Below are positions 1-8,204 of a stretch of DNA of 64,000 nt, piece by piece. Origin of the DNA: Exilibacterium tricleocarpae (GTDB taxonomy: Bacteria > Pseudomonadota > Gammaproteobacteria > Pseudomonadales > Cellvibrionaceae); NCBI RefSeq assembly GCF_007004655.1, contig NZ_ML660089.1:310001-374000 (forward strand). The letters are read 5' to 3'. Each line of letters opens with the position of its first letter. Positions within the stretch are counted from its first letter, which is position 1. The position numbers and the translations under genes are program-made. The notes beneath the pieces are model-generated. The model ran no database searches and was not told where the DNA came from. It saw only the letters and a list, made by a program, of their open reading frames with translations.

Positions 1-22
1 CGGACCGGCACGCCGGTCGTAA
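1..22 (+). CDS. possible 3' end of fliM (partial)
   Basis: The first 22 bases contain an open frame (second frame of the window) ending in TAA at 20-22 and reading GPARRS. FliM is the usual gene directly upstream of fliN, so this may be its last residues. Six residues are too few to recognise the protein; the call rests on gene order alone. Confidence 0.3.
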
Positions 23-43
23 TGCCTGTCGAGGGAGACAACC

Positions 44-532
44 ATGAGTGACGACGACAACGGTGACGGTGAGATAACCCCGGGCGACGAGGATGTCGAT
101 CAGGGGGCCATAGCCGATGAATGGGCGGCCGCGCTGGAACAACAGGCGGAGGTCGATGACGCCATGGGCGAGGGGGACGCCGAGGTCGAAGCCGCCGGTG
201 AAGCGTTAGCGGCTGAGAATATCGACCTCGATGAATTTGAGGAGACGCCGCCGGGCAATGATGTCGGGGACAACCCCGATCTCGATGTCATTCTCGATAT
301 TCCGGTTTCCATTTCCATGGAGGTGGGTTCCACCTCGATTACCATTCGCAATCTGCTGCAACTGAACCAGGGTTCGGTGATTGAACTGGACCGCCTGGCC
401 GGTGAACCGCTGAACGTTCTGGTCAACGGCACCCTGATTGCCCACGGCGAAGTGGTGGTCATCAACGAGAAATTCGGCATTCGTATGACCGATGTGATCA
501 GCCCGTCCGAGCGGATCAAAAAGCTGCGATGA
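44..532 (+). CDS. fliN: flagellar motor switch protein FliN
   Basis: FliN forms the base of the cytoplasmic C ring with FliM. It switches rotation direction and docks export cargo. The protein has 162 residues. Residues 1-80 are an acidic, low-complexity extension rich in D, E and A. Residues 85-162 are the SpoA/C-ring domain, recognisable by VILDIPVSISMEVGSTSI, the LLQLNQGSVIELDRLAGEPL core and the KFGIRMTDVISPSERIKKLR end, which is near the family consensus. The start is supported by GGGAGA a few bases upstream. It opens the fliNOPQR-flhB run; fliM would lie just outside the window. The acidic N-terminus is typical of the longer FliN proteins of Pseudomonas relatives. Confidence 0.96.
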   Translation: MSDDDNGDGEITPGDEDVDQGAIADEWAAALEQQAEVDDAMGEGDAEVEAAGEALAAENIDLDEFEETPPGNDVGDNPDLDVILDIPVSISMEVGSTSITIRNLLQLNQGSVIELDRLAGEPLNVLVNGTLIAHGEVVVINEKFGIRMTDVISPSERIKKLR

Positions 533-587
533 ACTGCCGGCCGCCATGCCGATCGAGTCGATACTGTGACAACGCTATGTTAACGCT

Positions 588-1037
588 ATGTTAAAGAAAC
601 CCGTATCTCCGGGCACCCTTTACCCCGGTTTCTTTGCCGGTCTTGTGTTCGCTGCACCGGGCGGTTGGGCCCAGGCGCCGGCCGCTGCCACGGCCGGCGC
701 GCCTGATAATGCGGCGTATATAGGGCAGGTTATGTTGGGACTGCTGGCAATTCTGGCGATTATCTTCGCCATCGCCTGGCTGGTGCGCCGCTTGGGCGCC
801 GGTGGCTTGCTGCAGAGCGATAGCATGCGCGTGGTCGGCAGTCTGCCGTTGAGTACTCGCGAGCGACTGCTACTGGTCGAAGTGGCAGGCCGGCAACTGC
901 TGATCGGGGTGGCCCCCGGTCACGTGTCGACCCTGTATGTCTTCGACGAGCCGGTGGTCGCCATCAAACCGGACCGTGAATTGTCGGCGTTCGGCCGCAA
1001 AGTGCGCGATGTTATGCAGCAGGGGCGAACTTCTTGA
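588..1037 (+). CDS. fliO: flagellar biosynthesis protein FliO
   Basis: FliO is a small membrane protein that helps assemble or stabilise the FliP ring of the flagellar type III export gate. This one has 149 residues: a hydrophobic signal-like segment (about 12-30), a short linker, one strong membrane helix (about 47-67, [20 protein letters not shown]) and a cytoplasmic domain with the family pattern [20 protein letters not shown]. No good ribosome site precedes the ATG. Instead an 11-base word, AACGCTATGTT, is repeated in tandem just before the start; starting in the first copy would hit a stop at once. The stop overlaps the fliP start, so the two genes are probably translationally coupled. 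Confidence 0.9.
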   Translation: MLKKPVSPGTLYPGFFAGLVFAAPGGWAQAPAAATAGAPDNAAYIGQVMLGLLAILAIIFAIAWLVRRLGAGGLLQSDSMRVVGSLPLSTRERLLLVEVAGRQLLIGVAPGHVSTLYVFDEPVVAIKPDRELSAFGRKVRDVMQQGRTS

Positions 1038-1966
1038 GCAGGGTGGCGCCGGATGTGCACGGCCGCGAACCCGCCGTTGCCTGCGGCGTGGCACGCAGTG
1101 GCGTGTTCGCCGGCACCGATGCGGCGGGATTGCGTGAACACCGGTTGGGCGGGCGCCGGTTCAATCCCTGGGTAGTGGTTTTTTTTCTCAGCATCTGCTG
1201 CGCACTTACCGTGCCGGCGTTAGCGCAGGAAGTACCGGCGGCTGTCGCCGCCGATGAGGCCGCACCGGCATTGCCGATCGATGGCATTCCGGGGTTGCCG
1301 GCTTTTACCGTAACCACCAACCCGGACGGCAGCCAGGACTATACGGTAACCCTGCAGATTCTGGTCATTATGACCGTGCTGAGCCTGCTGCCGGCGCTGT
1401 TGATGATGATGACCTCTTTTACCCGCATCATTATCGTGTTTGCCATACTGCGCCAGGCCCTGGGTTTACAGCAGTCGCCATCCAATCAGATTCTGATCGG
1501 GCTGACGTTGTTTCTGACGTTTTTTATCATGGCGCCGGTCTTTGAAAAAGTTAACAGCGGCGCGCTGCAACCCTATATCAACCAGGACATAGGCGCGCGG
1601 GAGGCGCTGGCGCGCACCGCCGAACCTTTTCATGCGTTTATGTTGCTGCAGACCCGTGAAACGGATTTAGCGTTGTTTATGCGCATCGGTGATATCAACG
1701 GCGTCGCTACACCCCAGGACGTACCGATGACCGTGCTGGTGCCGGCTTTTGTCACCAGTGAATTGAAAACGGCTTTTCAAATCGGCTTTATTCTTTTTAT
1801 CCCGTTTTTGGTCATCGATATCGTCGTGGCCAGTGTCTTGATGGCGATGGGGATGATGATGTTATCGCCGTTGATTATCTCCCTGCCGTTTAAGATTATG
1901 TTGTTTGTGCTGGTGGACGGTTGGGGCATGGTGATCGGTTCGCTGGCGGCGAGCTTTGCAGTTTGA
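1034..1966 (+). CDS. fliP: flagellar export gate protein FliP
   Basis: FliP forms the pentameric core of the export gate through which axial proteins leave the cell. The mature part has the family sequence: [20 protein letters not shown], the [20 protein letters not shown] stretch, [11 protein letters not shown], and the C-terminal helices ending in [17 protein letters not shown]. The open frame gives 310 residues from a TTG at 1034 that overlaps the fliO stop, about 60 more than usual. The extra part precedes a signal-peptide-like helix (about 44-65, ending PALAQ), so the true start may be a later TTG just before that helix. No clear ribosome site decides this. It is followed 49 bases later by fliQ. 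Confidence 0.94.
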   Translation: MSRVAPDVHGREPAVACGVARSGVFAGTDAAGLREHRLGGRRFNPWVVVFFLSICCALTVPALAQEVPAAVAADEAAPALPIDGIPGLPAFTVTTNPDGSQDYTVTLQILVIMTVLSLLPALLMMMTSFTRIIIVFAILRQALGLQQSPSNQILIGLTLFLTFFIMAPVFEKVNSGALQPYINQDIGAREALARTAEPFHAFMLLQTRETDLALFMRIGDINGVATPQDVPMTVLVPAFVTSELKTAFQIGFILFIPFLVIDIVVASVLMAMGMMMLSPLIISLPFKIMLFVLVDGWGMVIGSLAASFAV

Positions 1967-2015
1967 TCGGCATGGTGAACACAGCGGTGTGACAACCCGA
2001 ACAGGTAACACGATC

Positions 2016-2285
2016 ATGACACCGGAAATAGTGATGGACCTGCTGGCCGAAGCGCTCTACCTGACGGTGGTGATTGTCGGTCTGATTGTCGGCCCCAGTC
2101 TGGCGGTGGGGCTGTTGGTGAGTACGTTTCAGGCCGCCACCCAGATTAACGAACAAACGCTGAGTTTTCTCCCGCGCCTGATTATTACCCTGGCCACTAT
2201 CATGGTGGCGGGGCCGTGGTTGATCACTGAACTGACGGATTTGTTTACCCGCCTGATCACCAATATCCCGGTGCTCATAGGCTGA
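2016..2285 (+). CDS. fliQ: flagellar export gate protein FliQ
   Basis: FliQ is the small two-helix subunit of the FliPQR export gate. From the ATG at 2016 the protein has 89 residues, the normal family length, beginning MTPEIVMDLLAEALYLTVVI. It shows two membrane helices (about 14-38 and 52-75) joined by the conserved FQAATQINEQTLSFLPR loop. An upstream in-frame extension to 1956 exists but does not resemble FliQ. The last base of the stop codon is the first base of the fliR ATG. Confidence 0.95.
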   Translation: MTPEIVMDLLAEALYLTVVIVGLIVGPSLAVGLLVSTFQAATQINEQTLSFLPRLIITLATIMVAGPWLITELTDLFTRLITNIPVLIG

Positions 2286-3064
2286 TGTTACAGCTCACCG
2301 ACGTTGACATCATGCAGTTTGTCGGCCAGTACGGCTGGCCGCTGATACGCATCGGGGCGCTGTTTATGGCGATGCCGATTATCGGCACCAGAATCGTATC
2401 GGTGCGCGTGCGCGTCGTTCTGGCGGTGGCCGTCACACTGATAGTGGTGCCGCTGCTGCCGCCGCTGCCGGCGGTGGCGGGGCTGTCGTTACAGAGTTTG
2501 ATGATTGTCGTCCAGCAGGTCCTGATCGGCCTGGCCATGGGGTTTGTGTTGCAGGTGGTGTTTCAGTTGTTCGTGCTTGGCGGACAGTTTATCGCCATGA
2601 AAATGGGGCTCGGTTTCGCCTCCATGAACGACCCGGCCAACGGTGTCGTGGTCACCGTCGTCTCTCAATACTACCTGATTTTAACCACGCTGCTGTTTCT
2701 GAGTGTCAACGGGCACTTGGTCGTTATCGAAGTGTTAGTGGAGAGCTTCAACACGCTGCCGATTGCCGCCACCGGGCTGACGGCACAACACTTTTTTGAG
2801 CTGGCCGATCTGGGCGCCTGGATGTTTACCCGGGCCACGCTGATTGCGTTACCGGTACTTACCTCGCTGCTGGTGGTCAATCTGGCGTTCGGCGTGATGA
2901 GCCGGGCGGCGCCGCAAATGAATGTGTTTGCCGTGGGTTTTCCCATCACATTGATACTCGGCCTGTTGTTGATGTGGTTGAGCCTGGTCAGTTTCCTGCC
3001 GAATTACCAGTTGTTTATCGGCGAGGGGTTTGCGTTTTTACACCAGTTGGCCGGTACTCGGTAG
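2285..3064 (+). CDS. fliR: flagellar export gate protein FliR
   Basis: FliR is the single-copy subunit that completes the FliP5-FliQ4-FliR1 export gate and contacts FlhB. The protein has 259 residues with about six membrane helices. It carries the family stretches GWPLIRIGALFMAMPIIGTR near the N-terminus, the LGGQFIAMKMGLGFASMNDP loop, and LLVVNLAFGVMSRAAPQMNV in the C-terminal third. Its ATG overlaps the fliQ stop by one base, and flhB begins 7 bases after its stop, so translation is coupled through the run. Confidence 0.95.
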   Translation: MLQLTDVDIMQFVGQYGWPLIRIGALFMAMPIIGTRIVSVRVRVVLAVAVTLIVVPLLPPLPAVAGLSLQSLMIVVQQVLIGLAMGFVLQVVFQLFVLGGQFIAMKMGLGFASMNDPANGVVVTVVSQYYLILTTLLFLSVNGHLVVIEVLVESFNTLPIAATGLTAQHFFELADLGAWMFTRATLIALPVLTSLLVVNLAFGVMSRAAPQMNVFAVGFPITLILGLLLMWLSLVSFLPNYQLFIGEGFAFLHQLAGTR

Positions 3065-3071
3065 GTAGATC

Positions 3072-4205
3072 ATGGCCGCGGAAGACAACAGTCAGGAAAA
3101 GACCGAACAACCCACCCCGAAACGTCTCGAGAAGGCCCGCGAGGAGGGCCAGGTACCGCGCTCGCGGGAGTTGACCACCACCGCCGTGCTACTGGCCGGG
3201 ACGGTGGGTCTGTATATTTTCGGAGAGTTTATCGCCGCGCGATTGCTGGCTATTCTGCGCTACAACTTTGCCTTCGATCGCGCCGGTGCCTTTGATACCA
3301 GCGTCATGATATCCCACCTGGCCAAGTCGTTTGCCGACGGCCTGATCGCCCTGATACCGCTGTTTGTGTTGCTGTTGATTGCGGCGTTGGCCGGTCCCGT
3401 CGCGCTTGGCGGTTGGCTGTGGAGCACCAACGCGCTGGCGCCGAAATTCAGTCGCATCAATCCCATCGAAGGATTGAAGCGGATGTTTTCGGCCAAAGCG
3501 TTGGTGGAGTTGGCCAAGGCCCTGGCCAAGGTCGGCGTGGTGTTGGTGCTGGCGGTCTGGCTGCTGGCGAGCATGCGCCAGGATATGCTGGACCTCGCCA
3601 ACCAGGCGGTGCACGCCGGCATTGTCCATTCGGTGCAGATGAGCGCCTGGGCGGCCATTGCACTGTCGGCGGTTACCGTGTTGATTGCGGTGGTCGATGT
3701 GCCGTTTCAGATGTGGGATCACACCCGCAAGTTAAAAATGTCGCGCCAGGACATCAAAGACGAGACCAAGGACACCGAGGGCAAACCGGAAGTCAAAAGC
3801 CGCATCCGCCAGTTGCAGCGGGAAATGTCCAACCAGCGCATGATGGCGGCGGTGCCGGAGGCGGATGTGGTGATTACTAACCCGACGCATTTCTCGGTGG
3901 CCTTGAAGTATGACCCGGACACCATGGAGACACCGGTGGTGCTGGCCAAGGGTGTCGAGCACAACGCTATGAAAATTCGTGAAATCGCCCGCGCCCATCG
4001 TATCGACCTGGTGGCGGCGCCGCTGCTGGCCCGGGCGGTGTACTACACCACCGAGGTGGAGGAGGAGATTCCGGGAGCGTTGTACATGGCCGTGGCCCAG
4101 GTGTTGGCCTACGTCTTTCAACTGCGCAATTATCGCCGCGGCCAGGGACAAAAGCCTGTATACCCACGCAATATTGTTGTGCCGCCGGATATGCGGTTTG
4201 ATTGA
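3072..4205 (+). CDS. flhB: flagellar export switch protein FlhB
   Basis: FlhB sits at the export gate and switches secretion from rod/hook to filament substrates by cleaving itself. The 377-residue protein has the usual basic N-terminus (EKTEQPTPKRLEKAREEGQV), four membrane helices between about 35 and 215, and a cytoplasmic domain with the autocleavage site NPTH at residues 270-273 (VVITNPTHFSVALKYD). Cleavage is expected between N270 and P271. Downstream lie the conserved KGVEHNAMKIREIA and LLARAVYYTTEVEEEIPGAL segments. Length and residues are normal. It ends the fliN-flhB run. Confidence 0.97.
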   Translation: MAAEDNSQEKTEQPTPKRLEKAREEGQVPRSRELTTTAVLLAGTVGLYIFGEFIAARLLAILRYNFAFDRAGAFDTSVMISHLAKSFADGLIALIPLFVLLLIAALAGPVALGGWLWSTNALAPKFSRINPIEGLKRMFSAKALVELAKALAKVGVVLVLAVWLLASMRQDMLDLANQAVHAGIVHSVQMSAWAAIALSAVTVLIAVVDVPFQMWDHTRKLKMSRQDIKDETKDTEGKPEVKSRIRQLQREMSNQRMMAAVPEADVVITNPTHFSVALKYDPDTMETPVVLAKGVEHNAMKIREIARAHRIDLVAAPLLARAVYYTTEVEEEIPGALYMAVAQVLAYVFQLRNYRRGQGQKPVYPRNIVVPPDMRFD

Positions 4206-4409
4206 TCTGCCGATTTGATTGACGCACAGAACTGACCGCGACAGCGAAAGTTTAACCTGGTGTCGCGCAAGGGCAATTCAGCGTGGTGCTATCGACTTGC
4301 GCACGTCGCCGATGGTGTGTTGATGCCAGTGGTACACCGTCTTTATTGTGTTCTTCCCGCAGACTACATACACTCCCGGCGCAGTGGCCAAAAATAACAA
4401 GGGGGAAGC

Positions 4410-5513
4410 GTGGTTAAATTACCATCGAAGGGGCGGGTGGCCCTGTATATTGCAGTATTGCTGGCGGCATATCTGTTACTGTGGCCGGTGCCGGTAGAAC
4501 CGGTGAGCTGGGTCGCTCCGCAAGATCGGGGTTTTACCGGCGCTTTTGCCCCTAATCAAAAACTGGCGCAACTCGACAGCATCGCCATCGGCGATTATCA
4601 CGGCCCGGAAGGTGTGGCGCTGGGTGCCGACGGCACGGTCTATACCTCCACCCACGAGGGCTGGATTCTGCGCCTGGCACCGGGGCAGGATGTCGCCGAG
4701 CCTTGGCTCAACACCGGCGGCAGACCGCTGGGCATGGATTTCGACCGTCAGGGTAACCTGATTGTCGCTGATGCATTTATTGGTCTGCTGAGTATCTCTG
4801 CGGACGGTCGCCAGCAACTGCTGGCCAACACCGCCGCCGGCGTGCCGATCCGTTATGCCAACGGTGTGGCGGTGGCCGGCGACGGAAAAATTTACTTCAG
4901 CGACTCTTCGACCAAGTTCTCCGCCAGGGCGATCGGCGGCACCTACGAGGCGAGTCTGCTGGATATCCTGGAGCACGGCGGCCACGGGCGCCTGCTGGTG
5001 TTCGATCCGCAGACCCGCCAGACCCGCGTACTGGTAAGCGATTTGAATTTTGCCAACGGCGTGGCGCTGGCCGGCGACGACAGTTTTATATTAATAAACG
5101 AAACCAGTAAATACCGCGTTTTGAAACACTGGCTGGCGGGCGAGAAGGCGGGGCAGACACAGGTGTTGATCGACAATCTGCCGGGTTTTCCCGACAACCT
5201 GGGCCGCGGTCTGGAGGGGCGTTTCTGGTTGGGACTGGCATCGCCGCGCAACCGACTGCTCGATCGCCTGGCGGACAAACCCTGGCTGCGCACCCTGGTG
5301 CAGCGGCTGCCGGCGGTGCTGCGGCCCCAGGCTGTGGCGTATAGTCATATTGTGGCGATCGACGGGCAGGGCGAGGTGGTGGTTTCCCTGCAGGACCCGG
5401 ATGGTGGTTATGCTGTTACGACTGGAGCGGCGGAATCTGTGACCCATCTTTATATCAGCAGCCTTGTGGCCCCGGTCTTGGCCCGGGTGCCGAAAAGCCG
5501 TGTGGGGCTCTAG
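4410..5513 (+). CDS. SMP-30/strictosidine synthase-like beta-propeller, membrane anchored
   Basis: The 367-residue product starts with one N-terminal membrane helix (about 9-26) and continues as a six-bladed beta-propeller of the SMP-30/gluconolactonase/strictosidine synthase-like group, close to the animal APMAP type. Markers are GPEGVALGADGTVYTSTHEG, a blade with MDFDRQGNLIVADAFIGL, YANGVAVAGDGKIYFSDSST, and NETSKYRVLKHWL near the centre. Members are often calcium-dependent lactonases or esterases; the substrate here is unknown. The start is GTG, preceded by AAGGGGGA. It lies between flhB and flhA but has its own 204-bp upstream gap and no known flagellar role, so it looks like an insertion into the cluster. 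Family assignment is firm, function is not. Confidence 0.8.
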   Translation: MVKLPSKGRVALYIAVLLAAYLLLWPVPVEPVSWVAPQDRGFTGAFAPNQKLAQLDSIAIGDYHGPEGVALGADGTVYTSTHEGWILRLAPGQDVAEPWLNTGGRPLGMDFDRQGNLIVADAFIGLLSISADGRQQLLANTAAGVPIRYANGVAVAGDGKIYFSDSSTKFSARAIGGTYEASLLDILEHGGHGRLLVFDPQTRQTRVLVSDLNFANGVALAGDDSFILINETSKYRVLKHWLAGEKAGQTQVLIDNLPGFPDNLGRGLEGRFWLGLASPRNRLLDRLADKPWLRTLVQRLPAVLRPQAVAYSHIVAIDGQGEVVVSLQDPDGGYAVTTGAAESVTHLYISSLVAPVLARVPKSRVGL

Positions 5514-5636
5514 CATGCCAGTTTTCAGGCAGTTAGTTCAGATAAAAATCAGATCTATGGGAGTTGGTAGTTGCCTTAACGTGCACCTGATTGTCCAGGT
5601 TTTTTGAGATCGTGGTTTTGCTGCAGATCGTGGCAA

Positions 5637-5757
5637 ATCAATTGAAGGAGACGCCTTCTGAGACTCGGACTAGGCGTCCCCCCTCAACCCATCCCTGGGG
5701 GCTCGCGCACGGCATCCCTGCCGTGCACGGTCTCAGAAGGCGTCTCCTTCAATTGAT
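5637..5757 (+). repeat. long hairpin element, copy A
   Basis: A 121-bp imperfect palindrome. The outer arms at 5637-5664 and 5730-5757 are 28-nt exact inverted repeats. Close to the right arm is an inner hairpin at 5707-5726, GCACGGCA-TCCC-TGCCGTGC. Between them is CCATCCCTGGGGGCTC. The architecture (long arms, CATCCCTG apex beside the right arm) matches copies B to G at 30467-40285, although the arm sequence differs. It has no downstream T-run, so it does not read as a simple terminator. Confidence 0.85.
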
Positions 5758-5922
5758 TCTTCATTTGCACTTCAAATTTCTTCCCAAACTCGAGCGCTCC
5801 GCTCTTCAATATTGAGTGCCCCTTTCTCAAACAGGGCAATATCGCAAAGCGAATTATTGCAACAGCCGGATCAGGCGCGTGATAACGTTCAATAAACCCC
5901 TGGCGCCCCGAAGCATGCAGTT

Positions 5923-5940
5923 CAGGCACATTTCTTGCCA
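5923..5940 (+). promoter_or_regulatory. sigma-54 promoter for flhA operon
   Basis: GGCACATTTCTTGC matches the -24/-12 pattern GG-N10-GC exactly (GG at 5925-5926, GC at 5937-5938) and most of the extended consensus. Transcription would start near 5950, about 35 bases before the flhA ATG. In Pseudomonas and relatives flhA is sigma-54 and FleQ dependent, which fits. Confidence 0.75.
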
Positions 5941-5984
5941 TACCCCTCCAGTAGCACCCCACACCGTCAAAATACTGGAAACTT

Positions 5985-8171
5985 ATGGCCCGTCCCCTCA
6001 GCAACCGCTTTACGTTCGATCGCCAGACGGCCATCAGGCATTTGGGTAATGCCGGCCGCGGCAATCTGGGTATTCCGCTGCTGTTGCTGGTGTTGCTCGG
6101 TATGATGACGCTGCCGGTGCCGGCGTTTCTGCTCGATGTGTTTTTCTCTTTTAATATCGCCCTGTCCATCGTTGTGTTGCTGGTGGGTGTTTACACCCTG
6201 CGACCATTGGATTTCGCGGTGTTTCCCACGGTATTGCTGGTGGCAACCCTGTTGCGCCTGGCCCTTAATGTCGCCTCCACCCGGGTGGTGCTGCTCGAGG
6301 GGCACGCCGGTGGCGACGCCGCCGGCAAGGTGATCCAGGCGTTTGGCGAGGTGGTGATCGGTGGCAACTACGCCGTGGGTCTGGTGGTGTTTATCATCCT
6401 GATGATTATCAACTTTGTGGTGGTGACGAAAGGTGCCGGGCGCATTTCCGAAGTCAGCGCCCGCTTTACCCTCGATGCCATGCCCGGCAAGCAGATGGCG
6501 ATCGACGCTGACCTGAACGCCGGCCTGATCGATCAGGACGAGGCCCGCCGGCGCCGCGAAGACGTGGCCAGCGAGGCCGACTTCTACGGCGCCATGGACG
6601 GTGCCAGCAAATTTGTGCGCGGCGATGCGGTGGCCGGCATCCTGATCCTGGTGATCAATATTATCGGCGGACTCAGCGTCGGTATGGCCCAGCACGATCT
6701 TGAATTTCAGGACGCGCTGGAGAAATATATTCTGCTGACCATCGGCGACGGCCTGGTGGCGCAAATCCCGTCGCTGCTGTTGTCCACGGCCGCCGCCATT
6801 ATGGTGACCCGGGTCAACAGCGCCGAGGACGTGCGCAGCCAGGTGCTCAACCAGATGTTCGATTCGCCCAAGGCGCTGGCGGTGACCGCCGCCATTTTGC
6901 TGTTGATGGGCTCGATTCCCGGTATGCCCCATGTGGCCTTTATCGGTCTGGCACTGGTTGCCGGTGCGCTCGCCTACTTCATTCACCAGCGCAACCAGCG
7001 CGCGCCCGCCACGGCCGCCGGTGCGGCACCGGCCGTGGCGGCGGACGGCCTGGCGGCACTGCCGGCGGCAGCCGGCGCTGTGGCCGGCGAGGTGGAGCCG
7101 GCGCCGCCACCCCAGGAGATCAGTTGGGACGATGTGATGCCGGTGGATATGGTGGGGCTGGAGGTGGGTTACCGGCTGATTCCCATGGTCGATAAAAACC
7201 AGGGCGCAGAGTTGCTGGGGCGTATCAAGGGTGTGCGCAAAAAGTTGTCCCAGGAAGTGGGTTTTTTAATTCCCTCGGTACATATCCGCGACAACCTCGA
7301 TCTGCTGCCCAATGCCTACCGCATCACCCTGATGGGCGTTGCCGTGGGCGAGTCGGAGGTGCACCCGGACCGGCACCTGGCCATCAACCCCGGACAGGTG
7401 TTCGGCAAGGTAGAGGGCGTTGCGACCCAGGACCCGGCCTTTGGTCTGGAGGCGGTGTGGGTGGAGGTGGCGGAGAAAGACCAGGCGCAGACGCTCGGCT
7501 ACACCGTGGTCGATGCCAGCACCGTGGTGGCGACCCACCTGAACCAGATTTTACAGCGCCACACCCACGAACTGCTTGGCCATGAAGACGTGCAGAAGTT
7601 GCTCGATATGCTTGCCGAGACATCCCCCAAGCTGGCCGAAGAACTGGTGCCGGGCACCCTGACGCTGAAGACCTTGCTGAAGGTGCTGCAGAACCTGCTG
7701 CGCGAGCAGGTGCCGATTCGCGATATGCGCACCATTGCCGAAGCTTTGGCGGCCAATGGCGACAACAGTCAAGATCCCGCCACTCTCACCGGCCTGGTGC
7801 GGGTGGCGCTGGCGCGCCAGATTGTACAGGACATCGCAGGTGCAGAGCCGAACCTGCCGGTTATCACCCTGGAGCCGGGGTTGGAACAGTTATTGCTCAA
7901 GTCTGTTCAGCAGGCCCAAAAAGCCGGCGCCGAGGCCCCGGCTTTTATCGAGCCCATGCTGGCGGAGCGGCTGCAAAAATCGCTGCTGCAGGCAGCACAG
8001 AAACAGGAGCTGACCGGCAAGCCGGTGATCCTGCTGGTGGCGGCACCGCTGCGGATGATGATGGCCAGGTTTGTGCGCGGCAACTCACCGGAGATGGCTG
8101 TGTTGTCGTACACGGAGATTCCCGACAACAAGCAGATCACCATTGAAGCGACAGTCGGTGGTGAGGGTTGA
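5985..8171 (+). CDS. flhA: flagellar export component FlhA
   Basis: FlhA forms the nonameric ring under the export gate; it conducts protons and binds chaperone-substrate complexes. The protein has 728 residues. Residues 20-340 hold about eight membrane helices. The FHIPEP-family signature is present: SARFTLDAMPGKQMAIDAD, followed by DQDEARRRREDVASEADFYG. Residues 340-390 are an A/P-rich linker, and the rest is the cytoplasmic domain (EISWDDVMPVDMVGLEVGYR onward). The linker carries an A/G-rich run that is longer than needed. It heads flhA-flhF-fleN-fliA; flhF starts 33 bases after its stop behind ACAGGAGA. Confidence 0.97.
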   Translation: MARPLSNRFTFDRQTAIRHLGNAGRGNLGIPLLLLVLLGMMTLPVPAFLLDVFFSFNIALSIVVLLVGVYTLRPLDFAVFPTVLLVATLLRLALNVASTRVVLLEGHAGGDAAGKVIQAFGEVVIGGNYAVGLVVFIILMIINFVVVTKGAGRISEVSARFTLDAMPGKQMAIDADLNAGLIDQDEARRRREDVASEADFYGAMDGASKFVRGDAVAGILILVINIIGGLSVGMAQHDLEFQDALEKYILLTIGDGLVAQIPSLLLSTAAAIMVTRVNSAEDVRSQVLNQMFDSPKALAVTAAILLLMGSIPGMPHVAFIGLALVAGALAYFIHQRNQRAPATAAGAAPAVAADGLAALPAAAGAVAGEVEPAPPPQEISWDDVMPVDMVGLEVGYRLIPMVDKNQGAELLGRIKGVRKKLSQEVGFLIPSVHIRDNLDLLPNAYRITLMGVAVGESEVHPDRHLAINPGQVFGKVEGVATQDPAFGLEAVWVEVAEKDQAQTLGYTVVDASTVVATHLNQILQRHTHELLGHEDVQKLLDMLAETSPKLAEELVPGTLTLKTLLKVLQNLLREQVPIRDMRTIAEALAANGDNSQDPATLTGLVRVALARQIVQDIAGAEPNLPVITLEPGLEQLLLKSVQQAQKAGAEAPAFIEPMLAERLQKSLLQAAQKQELTGKPVILLVAAPLRMMMARFVRGNSPEMAVLSYTEIPDNKQITIEATVGGEG

Positions 8172-8204
8172 TCGGTTTAACGTTGGATTGACAGGAGACC
8201 CCGA

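Noticed and set aside
1956-2015. Upstream extension of fliQ to 1956
   Set aside because: It lacks similarity to FliQ; the ATG at 2016 gives the standard 89-residue protein.
5967-6986. Long reverse-strand open frame of 339 codons within flhA
   Set aside because: It lies antisense to a clearly conserved gene and its translation is a low-complexity H/Q-rich sequence typical of shadow frames in GC-rich DNA.
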